Shown: in pieces, positions 6,821 through 12,053 of the stretch
Layout: the number at the start of each line of letters is the position of its first letter
Position numbering within the stretch: position 1 is the first letter of the stretch
Assembly (NCBI GenBank): GCA_016875595.1
Contig: VGPI01000045.1
Span: 1 to 12,053 of the forward strand
Source of the DNA: Candidatus Cloacimonadota bacterium
GTDB taxonomy: Bacteria; Cloacimonadota; Cloacimonadia; Cloacimonadales; Cloacimonadaceae
Length of the DNA stretch: 12,053 nt
Direction of reading: 5' to 3'
Made by a program: the position numbers and the translations under genes
The notes under the pieces: generated by a model
Told to the model about the DNA's origin: nothing
The model's database searches: none
What the model saw: only the letters and a program-made list of their open reading frames with translations

Positions 6821-7459
6821 TTATTTGATGATGTGCAGCCAATCGGTAAGCAGGAATTCTATCCTGCCGATCAGCAATGAAATCCGTGCCATGACGGTAT
6901 AACCGAAAGAGGCACCGAAACTTACCATTAAAAACCAGATACCTATCCGGGAAGGAATGGCAAAAACCCCTTCCTGTCTCTTACTGAAATAGAAGAAATA
7001 TACCCCACAGATGGTACCGATGATGATCAGCAGTCCACCACTTATCGCGCTGACATTCGGCGTCTCAAAGGGGTTGATCATCGTGGCAGCGATCTGGTTC
7101 ATAAAGTCGGATTTGAGGTAGAAGAGCAAGCTGATCCCGGCTGATGTGCCAATTACGACAGCCAGGGGATATCGGCTGATCCACTCCGCCGGAGGATAGA
7201 TCCTCACCAACATCAGGACACCAAGTACTCCGGGAATGATGAGCAACCAGTTCTGGTTAAAATCGCTTAACACAGGTGTGAACAGATTGGGTACCAACAC
7301 ATTATAGATGATGTAAATGAAGCCGTAGGCCGCAGACAAGCCGACAAAGACCTGTTCGGCAAAACGGTAGAAGGGATTGTCCCGGTAAAGGAAACTGAAT
7401 ATGCTGAAGGTGAGAAAAACCCCGATCCAAATTCCTATGATGGTCATTATTTCTGCCAT
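6821..7459 (-). CDS. Polytopic membrane protein of unknown function (module gene 4)
   Basis: Hydrophobic 212-residue protein with about six predicted membrane helices (roughly 4-24, 36-57, 70-87, 97-115, 137-158, 170-198). Conserved-looking polar spots are FLYRDNPFYRFAEQVFVGLSAAYGF split across 23-47, IYPPAEW (87-93) between helices 3 and 4, and IPSRIG (168-173) entering the last helix. I do not recognise the family. ATG 7459 has a perfect AGGAGG five bases upstream and follows the previous stop by 9 bases. The synthetase gene starts 13 bases after its end. The position suggests an integral subunit of a complex with the three preceding gene products. Confidence 0.85.
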   Translation of the reverse strand: MAEIMTIIGIWIGVFLTFSIFSFLYRDNPFYRFAEQVFVGLSAAYGFIYIIYNVLVPNLFTPVLSDFNQNWLLIIPGVLGVLMLVRIYPPAEWISRYPLAVVIGTSAGISLLFYLKSDFMNQIAATMINPFETPNVSAISGGLLIIIGTICGVYFFYFSKRQEGVFAIPSRIGIWFLMVSFGASFGYTVMARISLLIGRIEFLLTDWLHIIK

Positions 7460-7468
7460 GTCTTCCTC

Positions 7469-8437
7469 CTATGCCTTCTCTGACTTTCTGCGTTGTGCTT
7501 TACGACGCCGGTATGCCTTGATATTACCGATCGCAATAAAGATCAGGATTATCACATGAGCAATGGACTGTGAATCCATCTTGATCGAGGCCGGACCGAA
7601 AACACCCCGGAGTTTTTCATATTCCGCCGCTCCTTTCAAGCCACCCATCACCCCCCGCAATTGATCACGATTATTGATGTAGGGTAGGAAACCGGGGGCA
7701 CTGACGGCAGTGGTTCCACCACTAACCAAGACCTTGAAATTATCATGCGCTACCATGATCCACTGTTTGAGTCCAGGATCACCGGCAGAAAGTGACATAA
7801 CATAACCCAAATCCCTCAAACGCACAATATCATCCATGATCGGCAGTGAACCAACCGGAGTTCCAAATGCATCTGCGGGAAAGGTTTCGTGAATGCTACG
7901 ACCCATTGCTTTGATCGTGACCATTCCACCGGGTTTGAAACCCAGATTGACATAGTCAATGCCGTACTTCTTATCTGTATGTCTGGCAATTGTACTATCG
8001 GGAGCGTTTTCAACTCCGGATAGTGCCACTTTTGTAGAATCAGATGCGACACTGGTTTTCGTTTCACCAGATGATTGATCAGCAGCGATATCGGTCACCG
8101 GTAGGGCAGTGAGTTCCTGAAATACATCATTTGCCATCTGCACACCCATGGGCCAGAGAGCAACGGCGATCACTTTGTGACCCCTCTGCCAGGCATGATC
8201 CACCAAACTCAATGCCATCGGCTTCAATTCCGGCATAGTAGAAGGCTCATAATCAAACGAGATCAGAACGGTGCTGCCCGCAGGCGTATTCTCGACCAGA
8301 TCATGCACCATTTGGACATGGGGTGAGACATCTGTTTTCCAGCCAATGTGAAAGATCAGCGGTAGCATAACACCGAGAAACAGGATAACATACAGGATCA
8401 TCCGTTCCCATCTGACGGAAGTATTGACACTACTCAT
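7469..8437 (-). CDS. Membrane-anchored protein with large extracytoplasmic domain, unknown function (module gene 3)
   Basis: A 322-residue protein with an N-terminal membrane helix (12-32), a soluble region (33-289) and a C-terminal helix (290-306) followed by a strongly basic tail (YRRRKAQRRKSEKA), which places the tail in the cytoplasm and the middle outside. The soluble part has an alpha/beta look (STVLISFDYEP 55-65, GHKVIAVALWP 86-96, YVNLGFKPGG 162-171) and a glycine-rich segment (VSGGTTAVSAPG, GVMGGLKGAAEYEKL) that looks like the conserved core. Residues about 115-155 form a Ser/Thr/Asp-rich low-complexity insert. I vaguely recall similar GG-T-AVSAP / GG-KGAAEYE proteins in uncultured bacteria but know no function. 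GGAGG lies six bases before ATG 8437, and the start overlaps the preceding stop by four bases (ATGA). Confidence 0.87.
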   Translation of the reverse strand: MSSVNTSVRWERMILYVILFLGVMLPLIFHIGWKTDVSPHVQMVHDLVENTPAGSTVLISFDYEPSTMPELKPMALSLVDHAWQRGHKVIAVALWPMGVQMANDVFQELTALPVTDIAADQSSGETKTSVASDSTKVALSGVENAPDSTIARHTDKKYGIDYVNLGFKPGGMVTIKAMGRSIHETFPADAFGTPVGSLPIMDDIVRLRDLGYVMSLSAGDPGLKQWIMVAHDNFKVLVSGGTTAVSAPGFLPYINNRDQLRGVMGGLKGAAEYEKLRGVFGPASIKMDSQSIAHVIILIFIAIGNIKAYRRRKAQRRKSEKA

Positions 8438-9141
8438 TTGCCACCTCCCAGATAGGACCGTTCAATCCCGAGGATGATACGCAAACTGCTTCCAATCACT
8501 CCCAAGGCAGCACTGATCATGATCGCCCGTTGTGCTGCAGAATTGGGATACATCATGATGTAATCGGCAATCCGTGGCAGATGGAGAAACTGCAAGCTGG
8601 GTGGCAGCCAACCGGTCATGATTGTGCCCAAGCTGGTACGTCCCAACATGATGATCACTGCCGTGATCATCAGCAGATTGGACTCGAAACTGCGGATTAT
8701 AAAAGCCCGGTATGCTGCCGAAGCAATATAAAAAGCAAGTAATGAAAACATGGTTGCTGATAGGTGAATGAACAAGTTGTTAAAGAGATAGTCGAATGGT
8801 TTAGTTGGCGGTGTGCCCAGCCAGGCGGAGATCTTCTCACCGTGGCCAAGGATGCCGCTGGACTCCTGCATCCCCCAGAACACTCCCACTAATACCATTA
8901 CTCCAAAGCTGATCAATCCGGCAAGAAAATACTGCCAGTTCTCAGCCCGGGATTTGATCTTGATGCTGTTCATCCGGATCAAACTCAAAACACCCAGAAT
9001 GATCGTAAATCCGGCAATGATCAGAAACCAGTTTTCCAGTGTTCCGGCGATCGGTCCAAATGGTTTGTGAGGAACAAATTCGGATATGATGACGAGCATT
9101 CCAACGATGAAGGTGATGATCATAGGTATTGTTCTTTTCAT
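8434..9141 (-). CDS. Polytopic membrane protein of unknown function (module gene 2)
   Basis: A 235-residue protein with about five or six helices (roughly 4-22, 36-55, 70-91, 121-147, 152-172, 203-224). A polar loop at 92-120 (ESSGILGHGEK, then GTPPTKPFDY) separates helices 3 and 4, and a second loop at 173-202 carries TGWLPPS and LPRIADYIMMYPNSAAQR. The final helix is followed by SSLRIILGIERSYLGG. Not a family I can name. It starts three bases after the DUF6754-like gene's stop, with GGGAT before ATG 9141, and overlaps the next gene by four bases, so tight co-translation is likely. Confidence 0.86.
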   Translation of the reverse strand: MKRTIPMIITFIVGMLVIISEFVPHKPFGPIAGTLENWFLIIAGFTIILGVLSLIRMNSIKIKSRAENWQYFLAGLISFGVMVLVGVFWGMQESSGILGHGEKISAWLGTPPTKPFDYLFNNLFIHLSATMFSLLAFYIASAAYRAFIIRSFESNLLMITAVIIMLGRTSLGTIMTGWLPPSLQFLHLPRIADYIMMYPNSAAQRAIMISAALGVIGSSLRIILGIERSYLGGGK

Positions 9142-9144
9142 AAT

Positions 9145-10251
9145 CTATCCCAAATTAAACATGTTGCTTAACCAATGAATCCCGCTGTATTCGAGGACAG
9201 CGCCGACCAGGATCAATGCAATGCAGAGTATTTTGCCGAAGTCGTGACCTTTCAAGCTGCCCAGTTGCTGGGCATCCCTCGAAAGATAGGCAGAAGCCGC
9301 AAAGAGCTCTTCGCCTATCAAAGTCCAGTCACATGCAACTATAAAAAAGGGAAGTTGATGCGCATTGGCAGTGCCCGATGTCTGAATAGCACCCGTACTG
9401 AATCCGGTCTCTGCCAGGATCAGCGACTCGGCATAGAATGAACCGAGAAAGAAATTCGCTGCGGGTTGTTCACGTACCATTATTCCATCAATACCAGCAA
9501 CGTAACCAAACTGATCGTCAGTCAGGTAAAAGACCCGATCACTACGATATGCATCTGCTCTGCCAGCTCGGATATATGCTTCTTTGACCACTTCCCGGGC
9601 AGCGGTTAAAACCATGGAAAAACGGACCGGGACAATGATGTCTGCATCATATTGAGCAGCACGATATGCCAAATGACTCAGTATAGTCAGACTTGCTATG
9701 GTCTGAATCTCATCCAGATCACCGATGCCGGGAACAAAGAGGATCGGTTTTCCCTTTTCCGTGGCTCTGCCGATCGCTTCCTCCATCGAGTCCAGGGCAT
9801 TGATCCGGCGAATGAAGAACTCCTTCCCCCGTTTCGAAGCAAAGATATAATAGAGGATCATTCCGCTCAATAAAAGCATGGTTATCAACAACGGCGTTTT
9901 CTGGAGATTGTACCATTGGACAAGGGGTGTCATGCCCCGGCTGACCACGACACTATCACTGGTGGATTGATTGTAAGCGATCATGAGATATTCAGCTTCC
10001 TGCTCGGGCTGAACATCATCATCAACGATGGAACCAAATGACTCGGTGGTATCATAGATCGTGATAAAATTACCTTCCGGATCCGCCTTTTGTATCCTTA
10101 AAGAATCAAGCCCTGCCCCAATCTTCCATTCCAGGATCAGTTTTTTACCATCGTCCCAAGGATAATCCTTTACCTCAAATGATGTTGTCTGTGCGTGTAT
10201 TACATCCGTTAACAAACACATTAACGATGCTATCAATAAGATATGTCTCAT
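9145..10251 (-). CDS. DUF6754-like membrane protein with FnIII-like ectodomain (module gene 1)
   Basis: A 368-residue protein with a Sec signal peptide (1-20, cleavage likely after HA|Q). It has a beta-rich domain of FnIII type (about 21-104: KLILEWKI, LRIQKADPEG, AEYLMIAYN), a membrane helix (118-137), then a large domain (about 145-335) and a last helix (338-355). The large domain shows NALDSMEEAIGRATEKGKP, LTILSHLAYRAAQYDADI, VKEAYIRAGR, YLTDDQFGYVAGIDGI, GSFYAESLILAETG, TSGTANAHQLPFFIVACD and LIGEELFAASAYLS. From memory this matches the uncharacterised family DUF6754, found mostly in uncultured bacteria; no enzymatic motif is obvious. GGAG lies eight bases before ATG 10251. It leads the compact series of four membrane genes and may act as the scaffold or sensing subunit. 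Confidence 0.88.
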   Translation of the reverse strand: MRHILLIASLMCLLTDVIHAQTTSFEVKDYPWDDGKKLILEWKIGAGLDSLRIQKADPEGNFITIYDTTESFGSIVDDDVQPEQEAEYLMIAYNQSTSDSVVVSRGMTPLVQWYNLQKTPLLITMLLLSGMILYYIFASKRGKEFFIRRINALDSMEEAIGRATEKGKPILFVPGIGDLDEIQTIASLTILSHLAYRAAQYDADIIVPVRFSMVLTAAREVVKEAYIRAGRADAYRSDRVFYLTDDQFGYVAGIDGIMVREQPAANFFLGSFYAESLILAETGFSTGAIQTSGTANAHQLPFFIVACDWTLIGEELFAASAYLSRDAQQLGSLKGHDFGKILCIALILVGAVLEYSGIHWLSNMFNLG

Positions 10252-10341
10252 ATCATCAGCTCCATCGATGTATCAGAACAAACACTCATACTTATCCCCG
10301 CAAACCAACCAGTGGAAATTTAACCGCCACCGGTTCTTCTT

Positions 10342-10347
10342 ATTATA
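10342..10347 (-). promoter_or_regulatory. Isolated TATAAT box upstream of the membrane module
   Basis: A perfect TATAAT reads on the minus strand at 10347-10342, about 90 bases ahead of ATG 10251, inside a 140-base gap between lipoprotein and module. No convincing -35 lies at 16-19 bases (TTGGCA is 24 bases away), so a promoter here is possible but not demonstrated. A 5-bp inverted repeat AACCG/CGGTT (10322-10326 with 10331-10335) lies just downstream in the transcription direction. Confidence 0.28.
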
Positions 10348-10391
10348 TAAAATGGAGTAAACAGCGATCTTTGCCAAGCGCACTTAATTTA

Positions 10392-11198
10392 CTATTTCTG
10401 AAACTCAGCTTTGATAAGATCGGTCTGCTTGAGTATCTCTTCGGTTTGAGTCAGAGAATAGGTGCCTTCGATCTCAGCATCTAAAACTGCCTTGACTTTT
10501 TCGATCAGCTCCAATACCGGTTTGTAGTAAGCTTCGTTGACAATAGAAGCTGAATTGATGAGCTTCATGTTACTGTAAATATCGTTCCAGGTTCCCTTTT
10601 GTTTAAGTACTTTGGTACGTTCAGCGGTAAAATTGCGATTGATCAGCCAGGACACCCGATTGGCTGCTTCTGTCCAGCCACCTAATACCATAAGAGTGTA
10701 TTGGTCAAGGTCTTCTCGTTCCCAGAGCTTGTCCTCAACTACTTTCTTGTGCTTATCCAGAGTTTGTTCCAATTCACTCCATTGCTCTTTCTCAACCAGG
10801 GTCTTGATGTCATCGTTCAATTGGGGAACTTCTGCTTCGAGATTGAGCAGAGTGGTGATTCGCTTCATTTCATTGGCAATTGTCATCAATTTGCTTTTGT
10901 TTCTACCCCGGACGGCAATGATGGCATCGGCAGTTAACACTCCCAAGGCAAACGAATTGCGGTAGGGATCCTGTTTTGTCTTGTACATATCAGTAGGTAT
11001 TGCTGCAGAGATATCCCGCGATTCCAGTTGATCCAGAGCAGTAAAAACAGCTTTAAATGAGGGTAACGGGGCGAAGAGAGTAACTTGCGATTCTCCCTCT
11101 TCTCCCACTGGTAAGGTATCGTCTTTTTTCTTATCCTTGCAGGCGCTTATCGCCAGGACCATGATCAGTACAATTACGATCCAGATCGGCTTCTTCAT
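10392..11198 (-). CDS. Helical lipoprotein of unknown family
   Basis: A 268-residue protein starting MKKPIW with a hydrophobic segment and the lipobox ISAC (Cys20), followed by a charged linker (KDKKKDD) and a low-complexity acidic stretch. The mature part is almost wholly alpha-helical, with a block FALGVLTADAIIAVRGRN (83-100) and long amphipathic helices (about 102-160 and 163-190, then 203-245). No catalytic motif is visible. I do not recognise the family. ATG 11198 is clearly the start because a perfect AGGAGG ends six bases before it; the 21-codon upstream extension of the open frame is rejected. The decayed ABC exporter's stop overlaps the ribosome site, so this lipoprotein was probably the next gene in that exporter's operon, and it remains intact while the exporter is broken. 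Confidence 0.88.
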   Translation of the reverse strand: MKKPIWIVIVLIMVLAISACKDKKKDDTLPVGEEGESQVTLFAPLPSFKAVFTALDQLESRDISAAIPTDMYKTKQDPYRNSFALGVLTADAIIAVRGRNKSKLMTIANEMKRITTLLNLEAEVPQLNDDIKTLVEKEQWSELEQTLDKHKKVVEDKLWEREDLDQYTLMVLGGWTEAANRVSWLINRNFTAERTKVLKQKGTWNDIYSNMKLINSASIVNEAYYKPVLELIEKVKAVLDAEIEGTYSLTQTEEILKQTDLIKAEFQK

Positions 11199-11204
11199 CT
11201 CGGT

Positions 11205-11210
11205 CCTCCT
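11205..11210 (-). promoter_or_regulatory. Perfect ribosome binding site of the lipoprotein gene
   Basis: AGGAGG on the minus strand, spaced six bases (ACCGAG) from ATG 11198. It decides the lipoprotein start and overlaps the TAG stop (11211-11209) of the exporter remnant. Confidence 0.85.
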
Positions 11211-11523
11211 AATCTTTGAGCGGATACTGTATTTTAAATACACATGTAGCGTTGAACACAAACAAGTAGATCGCTAACACCATGAGATTGTGGTTCCAAG
11301 TGCGTAATCTGTTCGAACCGAAGATTTTGTAGCTCGAAAGAACAACATTCTCCTTGCTATTCCAAAATTTCCCGTCCATCAGATTGACAGATGTCGTAAG
11401 ATACACATTATTCACTATATCCGGATCCCATCTCCCAGCAATGGCAGTCATTTCTCCATTGATCTTATCACGTTGCAAAACAAGCTCTTTATACGTGGTG
11501 GCATTATGTTTGTACCGGCTTAG
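11209..11523 (-). pseudogene. C-terminal remnant of an ABC exporter permease
   Basis: An open frame of about 104 codons runs from 11523, just after a TAA at 11526-11524, to a TAG at 11211-11209. It has no credible start codon or ribosome site. The end reads SYKIFGSNRLRTWNHNLMVL and continues as one hydrophobic helix with a final polar LKD. This resembles the last segment of Bacteroidota-type ATPase-permease fusion exporters, where an APYKKxGxxxxDTxxxN block precedes the final membrane helix (from memory). The preceding NATTYKELVLQRDKINGEM stretch is coiled-coil-like, as in the large linker of those proteins. An ATPase fragment of the same kind lies just upstream, so I read this as the surviving tail of one broken gene. 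A small intact gene is a less likely alternative. Confidence 0.55.
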
Positions 11524-11627
11524 TTATGTCAATCTCTTTTTTCGATCGCATTGATCTTGCGATGGTTGCTGTTCATATACTAATTCTCCCGATTCAGCGT
11601 ATTCGGGATATGATATGATGTCCTACA

Positions 11628-12053
11628 TATAATAACCACTGGCTCGATCAGCAGCTCCAATGCGATATTCAATCACTTTCGCTCTCCGCCATTGAAGAGT
11701 TTTTTGGTGGAATCGCCCACCCTGGTGTCTCTTCGATGCACAAGGTTCGTTTGCTGGAGGTTATTATTGATCTTCCGGTCAAGATTGGCAGTGGACAGCT
11801 TGGGTAAGCGGAGGCGTCCTCTGAACCAGAGATTTTCATAGACAGTCAGATAGGGATAGAGCAGATCATCTTGGAGTACATAGCCGAAGTGACGGGTATA
11901 ATGAGAGGCATTATCGTATAGATTTTTCCCATCCAAAGTTATCTCACCATAAATAGTGATAATCTCAGCACGTAATGTCTTGATCAGAGTGGATTTCCCA
12001 CATCCGCTTTGTCCCATCACACTGATCAGTTCCCCCCTCCTTCTTTCGGAAGA
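11628..12053 (-). pseudogene. Broken ABC transporter ATPase domain (fusion-exporter type), cut by the window edge
   Basis: The frame enters from the right edge (SSERRRGELISVMGQSGCGK) and shows Walker A GQSGCGKST (12014-11988), GEITLDGKNLY, the Q-loop region VLQDDLLYPYLTVYENL (Gln at 11873-11871), HRRDTRVGDSTKK and a signature region NGGERK. At the next position, where the family has Arg (SGGERKR), a TGA (11675-11673) interrupts. The same frame then continues LNIALELLIEPVVII, which is normal family sequence, but at 11628 similarity stops exactly where Walker B Asp-Glu-Pro should come, and unrelated codons run to a TAG at 11582. Two lesions, a nonsense change and loss of Walker B onward, make it inactive. 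The signature also has Asn for the usual Ser. Family call is secure; the pseudogene call is strong unless TGA is read through or the assembly is wrong. Confidence 0.82.

Noticed and set aside
11199..11261. N-terminal 21-codon extension of the lipoprotein gene
   Set aside because: It would place the perfect AGGAGG and the exporter stop inside the gene and ruin the signal peptide; ATG 11198 is better.
11583..11603. Inverted repeat CCCGATTC/GAATACGG-like block as a terminator of the ABC remnant
   Set aside because: The stem has a mismatch, only about five solid pairs at its base, and no T-run.

Overview
The window looks like a chromosomal segment of a Gram-negative bacterium of moderate GC. It carries two lipoproteins with typical lipoboxes, a signal-peptide protein and several inner-membrane proteins. 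Shine-Dalgarno sites of the AGGAG type precede several genes. The MeaB protein and the decayed ABC exporter resemble Bacteroidota-like homologues as I remember them, and MeaB points to a methylmalonyl-CoA (propionate/succinate) pathway. A Cloacimonadota or other FCB-group organism would fit, but that is inference and not proven by the sequence.

Layout. (1) 46-1095, plus strand: MeaB, the GTPase chaperone of methylmalonyl-CoA mutase; its frame is open to the left edge. Everything else is on the minus strand. (2) 4077 down to 1092: an overlapping gene pair, an NMT1/THI5-like substrate-binding lipoprotein followed by a membrane sensor phosphatase (Cache-like domain, HAMP, SpoIIE/PP2C). No permease or ATPase accompanies the binding protein, which suggests a sensing pair. 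(3) 4078-4441: a 364-base gap without a convincing gene. It holds a promoter candidate, a small hairpin and a very long inverted repeat (44-base arms, 2-base centre) built from four 11-base units. (4) 10251 down to 4442: a compact gene series. Four membrane-associated proteins of unknown function (the first with an FnIII-like ectodomain and a DUF6754-like domain) are followed 13 bases later by a stand-alone AMP-forming acyl-CoA/acyl-ACP synthetase. After a 63-base spacer come a possible 15-codon leader ORF and a RhaD-like class II aldolase. (5) 11198-10392: a helical lipoprotein of unknown family with a perfect AGGAGG site. (6) 12053-11209: the broken remains of an ATPase-permease fusion ABC exporter, with a stop codon in its signature motif, loss of Walker B and the middle, and a surviving C-terminal tail just ahead of the lipoprotein.

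How the genes may work together. The four-gene membrane module is the part least explained by known biology. Its tight spacing (3-base gap, 4-base overlap, 9-base gap, then 13 bases to the synthetase) argues for one complex or pathway in the envelope, possibly linked to acyl-chain activation. The binding protein and phosphatase plausibly form an independent signalling unit feeding a partner-switch or anti-sigma network encoded elsewhere. MeaB belongs to central metabolism and probably to a different operon extending left of the window.
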